Origin: JALYYC01 sp039922495
GTDB taxonomy: Bacteria; Chloroflexota; Dormibacteria; CF-121
NCBI GenBank assembly: GCA_039922495.1
Contig: JBDTEO010000001.1
Coordinates: 46,480-110,479, forward strand
DNA length: 64,000 bases
Reading direction: 5' to 3'
The notes under the pieces were generated by a model that saw only the letters and a list, made by a program, of their open reading frames with translations, did not search any database and was not told the origin of the DNA. Shown here piece after piece: positions 9,011 to 17,616 of this stretch. Position 1 is the stretch's first letter; each line of letters opens with the position of its first letter. The position numbers were made by a program, and so were the translations under genes.

Positions 9011-10383
9011 GACAGGTCAATCGAGGCATCAAAGGGCTGACACTTGAGGAATCGCCCGTGCTTCGCCGTCGCGACGCTCGTGCCCTCGTCGTAGACGACC
9101 TGGCCCCGGACGATGGTGGTCCGGACCTTGCCCTGCACCGTCAGGCCCTCGTAGGGCGAGAAGCCGGCCTGGCCGTGCAGCTCGGCCTGGGACAGGACGC
9201 GCTTGGGGCTTGGGTCGAAGATGACGAGGTCGCCGTCGAACCCGGGCGCGAGGTCGCCCTTCCGACCCCAAAGGCCGAAGATCTTCGCCGGATTGGTCGA
9301 GAGGAGGCGAACCAGGTCGCCGAGCTCGATGCGATCCTGGCAAACGCCAAAGGTGTAGAGGAGCAGCAGGGTCGTCTCGACGCCGGGGATGCCGGCGCTG
9401 ACCTTGCTGAAGTCGTTGACCCCTGCGCGCTGGCTCAGCCCAAAGCCGCAATGGTCGCTGCCAACCGCGTGGATCTGTCCGGCGGAGAGCCGGTCCCACA
9501 TACCGGACTGGCTTTGCTTGTCTCGCAGCGGCGGCGTCATCAGGTAGCGCGCGGCGTCCTTGCCCTGGTACACGGAATCGTCCAGGACGAGGAAGTGCGG
9601 ACAGGTTTCGGCGAGCGCGCGGACGCGCGGGACGGCCTCCCGGACCAGGTCGACGGCGAGCGGCGTCGAGAGATGGACGAAGTAGATCGGGCTGCCGGTG
9701 GCCCGGCTGAAGAGCAGCCCGCGCGCGACCGCTTCCGCCTCGGCGACACCCGGTCGCGCCTGGGCGTGGTAGGCGAACGAGGTCTTGCCCGCGGCGATCA
9801 GCTCGCGGGTCTTGCCCTCGACGATAGCGTCATTCTCGGCATGCACCTGGACCAGCAGGCCGGCTTTGCCCGAGCGCTCCATCAGCCGGTACCAGGTCCA
9901 GTCGTCGACATAGAAGACGGTATCCCGGTAGGTGGTGTAGACCTTGGCGCTGGTTATCCCGGAGTCGACCAGGCGATCCAACTCGCCCTCCCAGCCGGGG
10001 AGGAGGTCGGTGATATTGAGGTGGATGCCGTAGTCGATCGGGGATTGGCCCTCGATCTGTGCCAGGCGCGACTCGAGCGCCGCGTCAAAGGGCTGGCCAC
10101 GTTGCTGGGGCGCGAAGTCGAGGAAGGTGGTGACGCCGCCCGCCGCGGCGGCGATCGAGGCCGAGGCGAAGTCATCGAGTGTTTTCTCGGTCCCGGTGTC
10201 GAGCAGGAAATGCGTGTGCGGGTCGACGACCCCGGGCAGGACCAGCATGCCGGTGGCATCGATCGCGATCTCGCCGGCTGCGTCAAGACTGGGGTTGACC
10301 TCGGCGATCCGGCCATCGTGGATCCGGACGTCGGCCACCTGCGCGCCGGACGCGCGCACGATGGTGCCGCCCTTAACGAGCAC
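9007..10383 (-). CDS. Cyclic-amide hydrolase: allantoinase / dihydropyrimidinase (hydantoinase) type
   Basis: 458 residues, usual for the family. It opens allantoin, hydantoin or dihydropyrimidine rings. Binuclear metal motifs are VVDPHTHF (H56, H58), a lysine in TSAKVYTTYRD (about K147) expected to be carboxylated, VHAENDAI, YFVHLSTPLA and VGSDHCGFG. Context with urate oxidase favours allantoinase, while the adjacent cytosine deaminase could also provide a pyrimidine substrate. Stop overlaps the M20 start (ATGA), a pairing typical of sequential ring opening and carbamoyl hydrolysis. Confidence 0.85.
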   Translation of the reverse strand: MLVKGGTIVRASGAQVADVRIHDGRIAEVNPSLDAAGEIAIDATGMLVLPGVVDPHTHFLLDTGTEKTLDDFASASIAAAAGGVTTFLDFAPQQRGQPFDAALESRLAQIEGQSPIDYGIHLNITDLLPGWEGELDRLVDSGITSAKVYTTYRDTVFYVDDWTWYRLMERSGKAGLLVQVHAENDAIVEGKTRELIAAGKTSFAYHAQARPGVAEAEAVARGLLFSRATGSPIYFVHLSTPLAVDLVREAVPRVRALAETCPHFLVLDDSVYQGKDAARYLMTPPLRDKQSQSGMWDRLSAGQIHAVGSDHCGFGLSQRAGVNDFSKVSAGIPGVETTLLLLYTFGVCQDRIELGDLVRLLSTNPAKIFGLWGRKGDLAPGFDGDLVIFDPSPKRVLSQAELHGQAGFSPYEGLTVQGKVRTTIVRGQVVYDEGTSVATAKHGRFLKCQPFDASIDLS

Positions 10384-11662
10384 CGGACGGCGGCTGGAAG
10401 TCGACGGGCTGGTCCTTCCCGTTCCAGTTGACGACGTGCGTCGCGGGCTCGGTGCGGGCGACGACTTTGCCGTCTTTGATCACGAGGCGGCGCGGGGCGA
10501 CCCGGCGGATCGCATCCATCTCGCTGACCGCATCGAAAAGCACGAGGTCGGCCCGGCAGCCGATGTCGAGGCCATAGTCAGTGAGCCCGAGGGCGCGCGC
10601 GCCGTTGACGGTGATCATGTCGATCAGGGTCCGGATTTCCTCGAAACCCGACATCTGGCCGTAGTGAGCGAGCACCATCGCCGCCTGGAGGGGATCGGCG
10701 TAGCCGAGTGGATACCAGGGATCCATCACGGAGTCATGCCCGATGCACACGTTGACGCCGGCGGCCAGCAGCTCCTTGAAGCGGGTGTGGCCGCGCCGGA
10801 TCGGGTAATTGTCGAAGCGGCCCTGCAGCGTGGCGTTGTCCAGCGGGTTGGTCACCATGTTCATGCCCGCCTTCTTGATGTTGACGATCAGCCGGCCCGC
10901 GTAGGCGTTGTTGTAGGAGTGCATCGCGGTGGTGTGGCTGGCGGTGACGCGGCCGCCCATCTCGAGGCGGATGGTTTCAGCAGCCATCACCTCGACGAAA
11001 CGGGAATGGTCGTCATCGGTCTCGTCGCAGTGGATGTCGACCTGCTTGCCATGTTCCTTCGCCAGCGCCATCGCGAACTTGACGGACTCGACGCCGTACT
11101 CGCGGGTCAGCTCGAAGTGCGGGATCCCACCGACCACGTCGGCGCCCATCTCGACCGCCTGGCGCATCAGCCCCTCGCCATTGGGGAAGGACTGAATGCC
11201 CTGCTGCGGGAACGCGACCAGCTGCAGGGTGATCCGGTCTTTGACCTCTTGCCGGAGTTCGAGGAGGGCACGGAGGGCCGTCAGGTTCGGATCGCAGACG
11301 TCGACGTGGCTGCGGGTAAAGAGGACGCCATTGGCGAGCTGCCAGCGAAGCACCTCGGAGACGCGCTGTTTGACGTCGTCGACGGTCAGGCTTTTGACCC
11401 GCTCGCCCCAGATGGCGATCCCCTCGAAGAGCGAGCCGCTCTGGTTGTGGCGCGGCTGGCCGACCGTCAAGACGGCGTCGAGGTGAATGTGGGGCTCGAC
11501 CAGGGCTGGCGTCAGCAGGGCCCCATGCGCCTCGATCACCTCGCGGGCCTCGGCTTTTTGCCCGGCGCCGGGCCGAGCGGCGATGCGGCCCCCTTCGATG
11601 CCGACCGAGCTGAGCGCCTCCGCCCGGGGTAGCCGCGCATCTTTGATCAGGAGGTCGAACAC
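10373..11662 (-). CDS. codA: Cytosine deaminase-type amidohydrolase, first gene of the purine/pyrimidine operon
   Basis: 429 residues, the length of E. coli CodA. Motifs are VEPHIHLDAVL (HxH about 58-60), VDIHCDETDDDHSRF, ASHTTAMHSYNN and CIGHDSVMDPWYPLG, matching the CodA active site including the metal-ligand Asp. It would convert cytosine to uracil; related enzymes deaminate isocytosine or other pyrimidines. The GTG start is preceded by TAGACT and only six bases, with no Shine-Dalgarno, so the operon transcript is probably leaderless. It is divergent from the NCS1 permease. Confidence 0.88.
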   Translation of the reverse strand: MFDLLIKDARLPRAEALSSVGIEGGRIAARPGAGQKAEAREVIEAHGALLTPALVEPHIHLDAVLTVGQPRHNQSGSLFEGIAIWGERVKSLTVDDVKQRVSEVLRWQLANGVLFTRSHVDVCDPNLTALRALLELRQEVKDRITLQLVAFPQQGIQSFPNGEGLMRQAVEMGADVVGGIPHFELTREYGVESVKFAMALAKEHGKQVDIHCDETDDDHSRFVEVMAAETIRLEMGGRVTASHTTAMHSYNNAYAGRLIVNIKKAGMNMVTNPLDNATLQGRFDNYPIRRGHTRFKELLAAGVNVCIGHDSVMDPWYPLGYADPLQAAMVLAHYGQMSGFEEIRTLIDMITVNGARALGLTDYGLDIGCRADLVLFDAVSEMDAIRRVAPRRLVIKDGKVVARTEPATHVVNWNGKDQPVDFQPPSGAR

Positions 11663-11668
11663 GGTCGA

Positions 11669-11674
11669 AGTCTA
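11669..11674 (-). promoter_or_regulatory. -10 element of the purine operon (leaderless type)
   Basis: Minus strand TAGACT ends six bases before the GTG of the cytosine deaminase gene. TANNNT at this spacing places the transcription start on or next to the start codon. No ribosome-binding site fits in between. The identical hexamer and spacing recur at the DinB gene (49102-49107). Confidence 0.6.
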
Positions 11675-11715
11675 AAGGGAAAGGAATCCTGCTGGTGCCG
11701 GAGTGGGAATCCGTC

Positions 11716-11760
11716 TTACAATGCGCTGGAAAGCGGCAACCAGACGGGATAGGGGAGAGG
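11716..11760 (+). promoter_or_regulatory. Candidate -10 (TTACAAT) and ribosome-binding site of the NCS1 permease
   Basis: TTACAAT at 11716-11722 is followed by a leader of about 40 bases with a purine-rich SD (GGGGAGAGG, 11752-11760) nine bases before ATG 11770. This decides the start against an in-frame GTG at 11695, which would lie upstream of the promoter. No convincing -35 is visible. Confidence 0.45.
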
Positions 11761-11769
11761 ATTGTGGGA

Positions 11770-13224
11770 ATGAGCACCGATGTCGAGGCGCCGGTACCGG
11801 TTCGGGAGGGGGAATACGGCAGCAGTGTCACCACCATCGAGCCGGGTGGGATCGAGTACATCCCCGAGCGCGAGCGGCATGGCCGGCCTCTGCAGCTGTT
11901 CTGGACCTGGATGTCGCCCAACATGGAGTTTGCCACGGTCTTTGTCGGCGTCTTGCCGATCGCGGTCTTTGGCGGCGGCTTCTGGCCGACGGTGTTCGGC
12001 TGTATCCTCGGCAGCCTGATGGGCTCGATCACCCATGCGGTCCTGTCGACCATGGGGCCGAAGTTTGGCGTGCCTCAGATGGTGGAGGGTCGGGCGCCCT
12101 TCGGCTTTTTTGGGAACTTCCTGCCGGCTGGGCTGAGCTGGCTGACAGCCAGCTTTGGCTGGTTTATTGTCAATTCGGTCAGCGGCACCTTCGCGCTCGT
12201 CCAGCTTACGGCGGTCCTGAACAACAACAATGCCGTGCTCAGTTTCCCCGTCGCCTTTGTCATCGTGGTAGTGGCCCAGGTCATCGTGGCCTTCATTGGT
12301 CACAACATGATCCACCAGTTCGAGCGGGTGATCTTTCCGTATCTCACCATCGTGTTTGGCGTGGCGACGGTCGTCGTCCTGGCGCAGGCGCACCCTGGGA
12401 TCGGCTTCAACGCCTCGGCTCCGGTGCCGTTCGGCGGAGCCTCAGGTGCGTTTATTTTGGCAGTCTTCATCTCCTTCGGCTACGCGATCGGCTGGAACCC
12501 GTTCGCCTCCGACTACAGCCGCTATCTCCCAAGTAACTCCAACCCCAGGCAGGTCGCCCTGGCGGCGGGGCTTGGCGTCTTCGTGTCGTGCGCGGTCCTG
12601 GAGACCGCGGGCGCCGCGGCAGCGACGATCGCCAAACTTGGCGCCAATCCCACGGCCCTGTTCACGGATCCGCTCCCCGTCTGGCTTCAGGTTCTCGTCC
12701 TGGCAGGCATTGCCCTCGGCGCCGTCGCCGCCAACGTCCTGAATATTTACTCGGGATCGATGGCCTTCCTGACCCTCGGCATCAGGCTCGCCGTCGAGAA
12801 GCGGCGGGCGATCTCGGCGCTGGTCTTTGGCGCCATCGGCCTCGTCATCGGTCTGTTGCTCCAGGCCAACGTCGGGCCGGGAACGAAGTATGAAAACTTC
12901 CTGCTCCTGATCACGTACTGGATCACGCCTTTCCTGGCCGTCGTGATTACCGATTACCTCCTGCATCGGGGGCAGTACCCTGAGGCGGTCTTCTACGACA
13001 GGGGGCATCGCAACTGGAAAGGCTTCATCGCGATGCTGGCAGGCATCATCGCAACCTTCCCATTCTGGGACCAGGGCGATCCGATCCCACTGGGCTGGGT
13101 TGCGAAGAACTACCCGCAGTTCGGCGACCTGAGCTTCTTTGCCGGCGGGATCGTGGCAACCGCCGTCTACCTGATCCTCTATCAGGTCGGCCGTCGCTCG
13201 GAGGCCACTACCCGAACCGTCTAA
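11770..13224 (+). CDS. NCS1-family nucleobase permease (cytosine/purine/uracil)
   Basis: 484 residues with about 12 hydrophobic segments. NCS1 carriers import cytosine, purines, uracil, hydantoins or allantoin with H+ or Na+. Family features: the polar N-terminal segment EPGGIEYIPERERHG, then WTWMSPNMEFATVFVG in helix 1, VEGRAPFGFFGN, and GWNPFASDYSRYLP in the middle. The helix 6-7 YAIGWNPFASDYSRY signature is strong. Divergent from the nucleobase-degradation operon, so it most likely supplies its substrates. A perfect-stem palindrome follows the stop. Confidence 0.92.
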   Translation: MSTDVEAPVPVREGEYGSSVTTIEPGGIEYIPERERHGRPLQLFWTWMSPNMEFATVFVGVLPIAVFGGGFWPTVFGCILGSLMGSITHAVLSTMGPKFGVPQMVEGRAPFGFFGNFLPAGLSWLTASFGWFIVNSVSGTFALVQLTAVLNNNNAVLSFPVAFVIVVVAQVIVAFIGHNMIHQFERVIFPYLTIVFGVATVVVLAQAHPGIGFNASAPVPFGGASGAFILAVFISFGYAIGWNPFASDYSRYLPSNSNPRQVALAAGLGVFVSCAVLETAGAAAATIAKLGANPTALFTDPLPVWLQVLVLAGIALGAVAANVLNIYSGSMAFLTLGIRLAVEKRRAISALVFGAIGLVIGLLLQANVGPGTKYENFLLLITYWITPFLAVVITDYLLHRGQYPEAVFYDRGHRNWKGFIAMLAGIIATFPFWDQGDPIPLGWVAKNYPQFGDLSFFAGGIVATAVYLILYQVGRRSEATTRTV

Positions 13225-13234
13225 GTAGACATTC

Positions 13235-13267
13235 CCCTCCCCCGACTTCGGGGGAGGGTCAGGGTGG
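13235..13267. repeat. REP-like palindrome, copy 1 (also possible terminator)
   Basis: A perfect 10-bp stem (13235-13244 with 13249-13258) around a four-base loop, followed by TCAGGGTGGGG. It lies 10 bases after the permease stop. A second, slightly decayed copy sits at 26547-26576. No T-run follows, so intrinsic termination is uncertain. Confidence 0.6.
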
Positions 13268-13310
13268 GGCTTCTGCATACCATGAGTTGGTGGAGAGGGC
13301 CCTTTGTCCC

Positions 13311-16300
13311 GTGCTGGTCGGACGCGAATCCGAGCTCAGCGCGCTTGAAGATGCGTTGCTCGCCGCCAACCGCGGCGAGGGCCAGATCGTCCTGCTGGCC
13401 GGCGAAGCGGGCCTCGGCAAAAGCCGGCTGGCGACCGAGCTCCAGCGCCGCGCGCTGCGGATCGGCATGACCGTCCTCTGGGGCGGCTGCTCGGAGGCTG
13501 ACCTGTGCCTGCCCTACCTCCCGTTCCTCGAGGCGATCGGGAACTACCTGGCGACCTCCGACCTGGCCCGCGTCCGCGAACAGCTCGGCCCCGTGCGGCG
13601 GGAGCTGGCGCCCTTGTTTCCACAACTCCAACCGGAGTCGGCGACACACGAGCAGGGAGATCCCACCCAGGCCAAGCTGCGCTTGTTCGAGGCAGTCGTC
13701 GCGTTGCTTCGCGTCCCCGCCGACAAGAATGGCGTCCTCTTGATCCTGGAGGACATGCACTGGTCCGATGCGTCGACCCGGGAGTTGCTCGATTACATGG
13801 CACGCCGGCTGGCCGGGATGCGCCTGATGATCCTCGGGACCTATCGCAGCGATGAGCTCCATCGCAAGCACCCGCTTGCGCCCCTGATCCAGAGCTGGCG
13901 GCGGACCAAGGCCGCCGAGGTGATCGAGCTCCAACCGTTGCCTCCGAAGGAGATCGCGGAGATGATCGCCGCGATCTTCGACAACAACGAGGTCACGCCC
14001 GAGTTTCGCGACCTGTTGCACACCAGGTCTGAGGGCAATCCCTTCGTGCTGGAAGAGTTCCTGAAGTCTGCGCTCGATCGGGGCGACATCTACCGCGGGC
14101 CAGACAAATGGGAACGCAAGTCGCTCAACGACATGCGCCTCCCGCAAACCGTCAGGGACACCATCCTGCTTCGTGTCGAGCGGCTGTCCCCGGAGCAGAC
14201 CGAGATTTTGCAGACGGCGGCCATCCTTGGACCGTCCTTCAGCTACGAGTCTCTCCTGGCGCTCTCCGACAGGGATGAGCCGATGGTCCAGGCGGCGCTG
14301 CACGAATCCATCCAGCAGCAACTGATGGAGGAAGACCCCAAGGCGCGCGGGCGGTACCGCTTCCGCCATGCCCTGACGCGGGAGGCGATCTACGACGACA
14401 TGATCGGTCCGCGGCGCGAGCAGTTGCATGGGCGCGCGGCTGAGATGATCGCGCAACAACCGGGAGCCGCGCCGATGGAGATCGCCTACCACCTCTTCGC
14501 GGCCAACCGGTGGACCGACGCGATCCCGGCCGGGCTCAAGGCGGCAGAAGAGGCCGAGCGTGGCCAGGGGTATCTCGAGGCTGCGGAGGTGTACGAGCGA
14601 ATCCTGGGTCATGTCACCGATCCGCTGGTACGCGCCCAGATCCTTTGCCGGTTGGGTAACGCCCACTATCAGGCGGTCGACCCGGCGCGAGCCCAACGCT
14701 ATTTCGAGCAGGGCATTCCCCTGCTGGAAGCCGAGGGCCGGCATCGGGAGGCGGCGCGCTACCGGATGCTCCTGGGCCGCTGTTACTGGGAGCGGTCACG
14801 GCCCGACGCGGCTCGTGAGGAGTACGAACATGCCCGCGTGACCCTCGAGGCTGAAGGCCCGAGCGAGGACCTGGCCAACGCCTATGTTCGGCTCGCCGGG
14901 CTGCATATGTTCGAGTGCGAGTACGAAGAATGCAAGGCGATGGCGCAACGGGCCATCGAGGTCGCGCACACCGCACACGCCGATGCCGCCAGGATCTGGG
15001 CCGCCGGGTTTCTTGGCGGCGGGTTAATGGCGCTCGGCCAGCCCGAGGAGGGCTTGGCGCTCATCGACGCCAGTCATCGGGATGCGATGGCGCAAGGCCT
15101 CCACTGGATCGCTCGCAACGCGCTGCACAACGGGATCGTGATGCGGTGCACGAACCTGCGTGCGAAGGATGCCTTGGGGCGAATCGGTCTCTATGAGGAG
15201 CTGCGGATCGGCGGGCGGCCGACGCCGTTGGAACCGTTCGCGGTTGGCTCCATCTGGTTCTTCCTGGGCTATCCCGACAAGGCACGGGTCCTCCATGAGC
15301 AGGCCGCCGTCCTGGCCCGAGAGGGCGAGTCCTCGACGGCGGAGGGTTGGATCCGGCAGGCCCTGGCCGACAACATCTCGGCTCTCGGACGTAGCCAGGA
15401 GGCGCTCGCGATGATGCGGCGGCCGGAGGAGAAGCGGGAGCTCCAGGATGACGTCCGATACATTCAGAGTTTCATTCGCATCGCGCTCGATGCGGGCGAA
15501 GTCGATCAGGCCGTGGCGCAGGCGGAGCGCATCTTCGAGCGAGAGCGCTGGGGTGCGCTGCAGGATGCTCGGCCATTGCTGGATGCTGGCGTCGAGGCCC
15601 TGCTCCGCGGTGGTCGGGTCGCTCGAGCCGAGCGGTTGGTTGCGCGGACGATGGATGAGCATGACTCGCGACTGGATGCGTTTCAGTACCGCATGAAGGG
15701 GCGGCTCGCCTTCGTGCACGGTGACCTGGCGCGCGCCCGTGAGCAACTGATGCTGGCGGCCGACATCTTTCGCCAGGCCGATCATGGCCTGGAATTGATG
15801 GCCACCGAACGAGCGCTGGCCGCGGTGCTGCTCGCCCTGGGTGATCGGGCCGGAGCGGAGGCGGTCCTCCGTCGGGTGGTCGAGATGGCCGACGAGCGTT
15901 CGGCGATTTTCCATGGTGACGAGGCCCGCAAGCAACTGGCGGCGATGGGCGTCGACGCCAGGCCCGCCACACTGCGTCCGACGCAAACCGCGACGGAAGT
16001 AACGGAGCGTCTTGTGACCGTGCTCTTCGTGGACATCCGCGGCTATACGACGATGAGCGCTCGAGAGGCGCCCGACCGGATGGCCGACATGGTGGCAAGC
16101 TTTCATCGGTGGGTACGGCAGGAGGTCGAGCGCCACCACGGAATGATCGACAAGTACGAGGGCGACGCGGTCATGGCGACCTTCAACGTCACCAGTCCGC
16201 GGCTCGATCACGCCCTTCATGCCGTGCAGGCCGCGATCGCGATTCGCGACAAGGCGACCGCGGCGGGCCTGCCGGTGGGCGCCGGGGTCGCGGTCGGGCC

Positions 16301-16556
16301 GGCGGTGGTCGGACGCTTGACGTCCGACGGCCACGTCAGCGCCTACGGCGAGGTGACCAATCTCGCCTCCCGCCTGCAGGGACAGGCGGCCGCGGGTGAG
16401 GTCCTGATCAGTGAAGAAGCCCATCGCCGCACGCGCGATTGGCTGAGCGGCCAGCGCCTGACGGCTACCGAGGAAGCCCTGCAACTCAAGGGGCTGGATC
16501 AGCCGGTCAAGTCTTTCCGACTTCGCGCCGAGAGCCGGGCACGCGCGAACTCGTGA
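13311..16556 (+). CDS. ATPase / TPR / C-terminal class III nucleotide cyclase regulatory protein
   Basis: About 1081 residues from GTG 13311, which has GGAGAGGG 11 bases upstream; TTG 13287 is an alternative. N-terminal STAND/AAA-type ATPase: GEAGLGKSR (Walker A, about 30-40) and LLILEDMHWSD (Walker B), with the GNPFVLEEFL segment of this class. The middle (about 400-880) is helical, TPR-like. The C-terminal ~180 residues are a class III cyclase: LFVDIRGYT and KYEGDAVMATF give the two metal-binding Asp, and GEVTNLASRL gives the transition-state Asn and Arg. The domain order is the reverse of the common cyclase-ATPase-TPR layout. Substrate (ATP or GTP) is not decided. Confidence 0.87.
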   Translation: MLVGRESELSALEDALLAANRGEGQIVLLAGEAGLGKSRLATELQRRALRIGMTVLWGGCSEADLCLPYLPFLEAIGNYLATSDLARVREQLGPVRRELAPLFPQLQPESATHEQGDPTQAKLRLFEAVVALLRVPADKNGVLLILEDMHWSDASTRELLDYMARRLAGMRLMILGTYRSDELHRKHPLAPLIQSWRRTKAAEVIELQPLPPKEIAEMIAAIFDNNEVTPEFRDLLHTRSEGNPFVLEEFLKSALDRGDIYRGPDKWERKSLNDMRLPQTVRDTILLRVERLSPEQTEILQTAAILGPSFSYESLLALSDRDEPMVQAALHESIQQQLMEEDPKARGRYRFRHALTREAIYDDMIGPRREQLHGRAAEMIAQQPGAAPMEIAYHLFAANRWTDAIPAGLKAAEEAERGQGYLEAAEVYERILGHVTDPLVRAQILCRLGNAHYQAVDPARAQRYFEQGIPLLEAEGRHREAARYRMLLGRCYWERSRPDAAREEYEHARVTLEAEGPSEDLANAYVRLAGLHMFECEYEECKAMAQRAIEVAHTAHADAARIWAAGFLGGGLMALGQPEEGLALIDASHRDAMAQGLHWIARNALHNGIVMRCTNLRAKDALGRIGLYEELRIGGRPTPLEPFAVGSIWFFLGYPDKARVLHEQAAVLAREGESSTAEGWIRQALADNISALGRSQEALAMMRRPEEKRELQDDVRYIQSFIRIALDAGEVDQAVAQAERIFERERWGALQDARPLLDAGVEALLRGGRVARAERLVARTMDEHDSRLDAFQYRMKGRLAFVHGDLARAREQLMLAADIFRQADHGLELMATERALAAVLLALGDRAGAEAVLRRVVEMADERSAIFHGDEARKQLAAMGVDARPATLRPTQTATEVTERLVTVLFVDIRGYTTMSAREAPDRMADMVASFHRWVRQEVERHHGMIDKYEGDAVMATFNVTSPRLDHALHAVQAAIAIRDKATAAGLPVGAGVAVGPAVVGRLTSDGHVSAYGEVTNLASRLQGQAAAGEVLISEEAHRRTRDWLSGQRLTATEEALQLKGLDQPVKSFRLRAESRARANS

Positions 16557-16557
16557 T

Positions 16558-16589
16558 TCGGGCCATCGGCTGGATCAAAGCCGACCCGA
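16558..16589. terminator. Weak bidirectional hairpin between convergent genes
   Basis: Nested inverted repeat: TCGGG/CCCGA outside and TCGGCT/AGCCGA inside with a seven-base loop and a three-base bulge. It lies just after the cyclase stop and opposite the SHOCT gene end. It has no T-tract in either direction, so it may only be a transcript-end stabiliser. Confidence 0.25.
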
Positions 16590-16613
16590 TTGGCCCCGGA
16601 CCGTGAATCTCAG

Positions 16614-16817
16614 TCATCGGCGCAGGGCGGATTTGCGTTGCTCGAACTCCTGCTGATCGATTTCGCCACGAGCAAACCGTTCCTGCAGGATCTGGATGGC
16701 GCTGTCAGGGCCCCGCGACGAGGTTGCGCGGCGAATCGCCCAGAGTATTAGGGCGATGACACCGCCCCAAAACAGCAGGAACACAACAAAGACGTACCAA
16801 TGACCCACTGCGATCAC
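16614..16817 (-). CDS. Small SHOCT-domain membrane protein
   Basis: 67 residues from GTG. One transmembrane helix near the N-terminus (VFVVFLLFWGGVIALILWAI) followed by a cytoplasmic SHOCT motif: ILQERFARGEIDQQEFEQRK, the 'short C-terminal' oligomerisation segment. Such proteins are common, abundant and of unknown role. No SD or clean leaderless -10 was found, so the start is fair rather than certain. Confidence 0.8.
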   Translation of the reverse strand: MIAVGHWYVFVVFLLFWGGVIALILWAIRRATSSRGPDSAIQILQERFARGEIDQQEFEQRKSALRR

Positions 16818-16983
16818 CGCTTTAGCCCTGGACCCCTAAGGCCGCAACGGTTCGCCTGGGTGCGGCGACAACGACCGAAAGTGAGGTTGCCCTTGGACGT
16901 CGAACATGATGCCGTCGGCGCCGTGCAGCGCCTCCGCCGTGCCCTGGGTAGCATCGCCTAAAAGCGCGTGTGCCTATTGCAAT
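16818..16983. other. Intergenic stretch without a supported gene
   Basis: Together with the sigma promoter this is the longest spacer in the window (about 239 bases to 17056). A minus-strand frame of about 45 codons between two stops reads like protein but has no ATG, GTG or TTG except an internal ATG leaving 27 residues. It may be a gene remnant or an unrecognised small gene. Nothing else is seen. Confidence 0.3.
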
Positions 16984-17050
16984 TTGACCGGCAGTGGGTG
17001 AAAATGTTATATAGTCACTGTCACTTTAGTCGTTGAAGGAATTCGGGGAG
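16984..17050 (+). promoter_or_regulatory. Sigma70-type promoter and RBS of the ECF sigma gene
   Basis: TTGACC at 16984-16989, 18-base spacer, TATATA at 17008-17013, then a leader containing GGGGAG (17045-17050) six bases before ATG 17057. The SD supports ATG 17057 over the TTG at 17033. The leader also holds near-direct repeats (AGTCAC, TGTCAC, TTTAGTC). Confidence 0.55.
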
Positions 17051-17056
17051 CAAGCG

Positions 17057-17611
17057 ATGCGGGAGAGCGAAATTCACATTCGGGGCGACGCTCTGGAGAC
17101 GGTCGAAGACCTTGAACGATTGTACGACGCTCACAAAGGCATTGCCTATGGCCTCGCCTTTCAGATGTTGCGGCAGCAAACGGCAGCCGAGGATGTCGTC
17201 CAGGACGCCTTTCTAGCCGCGTGGCGGTCCCGGAGCCAGTACGACGCCAACAAGGGTGGACTCAGAAGCTGGCTGCTGAGGATCGTCCGCAACCGCGCAA
17301 TCGACCGGCTGCGTCATGATCGGCTCAATTTGGAGGAGGTGCTGGAGCCCGATACGGGCGGCCTCATCGGTGACAAAAATGATGATCCTGCAGCGATTGG
17401 GCCGGAACGGCTCTGGATCCGCGACGCGCTCAGATCGCTTCCCGACGCCCAGCGTGTGGCGATCAATCTGGCCTACTTCGGCGGCTTCACGCAAACGCAA
17501 ATTGCGCGTCGCACTGGCCAACCCCTTGGAACCGTCAAAGGGCAGCTCCGTTTGGGCTTACTGAAGCTGTCCCGGATGGAGTTCGCCACATTCGGGACAA
17601 TATCGAGGTGA
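17057..17611 (+). CDS. ECF-type RNA polymerase sigma factor
   Basis: 184 residues. Sigma region 2 spans about 18-90 (AYGLAFQMLRQQTAAEDVVQDAFLAAW as hallmark, described here in parts: AEDVVQDAFL, then GGLRSWLLRIVRNRAIDRLR) and region 4 about 125-175 (ALRSLPDAQRVAINLAYFGG, then TQTQIARRTGQPLGTVKGQL). No extra C-terminal domain. Its stop overlaps the SD of the downstream zinc-finger/MEDS gene, so the two are co-transcribed and probably translationally coupled, as for sigma/anti-sigma pairs. Target promoters are unknown. Confidence 0.93.
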   Translation: MRESEIHIRGDALETVEDLERLYDAHKGIAYGLAFQMLRQQTAAEDVVQDAFLAAWRSRSQYDANKGGLRSWLLRIVRNRAIDRLRHDRLNLEEVLEPDTGGLIGDKNDDPAAIGPERLWIRDALRSLPDAQRVAINLAYFGGFTQTQIARRTGQPLGTVKGQLRLGLLKLSRMEFATFGTISR

Positions 17612-17616
17612 TTGCC

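Noticed and set aside
8917..11632. Two plus-strand open frames of about 500 codons (8917-10431, 10127-11632)
   Set aside because: They lie antisense to the hydantoinase and cytosine deaminase genes, have no family motif, and show the Arg/Gly/Asp-rich composition expected from the complement of GC-rich codons.
11695..11770. GTG 11695 as start of the NCS1 permease
   Set aside because: It would add 25 atypical residues, lies upstream of the probable -10, and ATG 11770 has a good purine-rich SD.
13221..16484. Minus-strand open frames of about 500 codons opposite the ATPase/cyclase gene
   Set aside because: Antisense shadows; the plus strand carries Walker and cyclase motifs and a consistent codon pattern.
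16860..16970. Protein-like minus-strand fragment in the spacer before the sigma gene
   Set aside because: Open for only about 45 codons with no usable start at its beginning; recorded as spacer, possible remnant.
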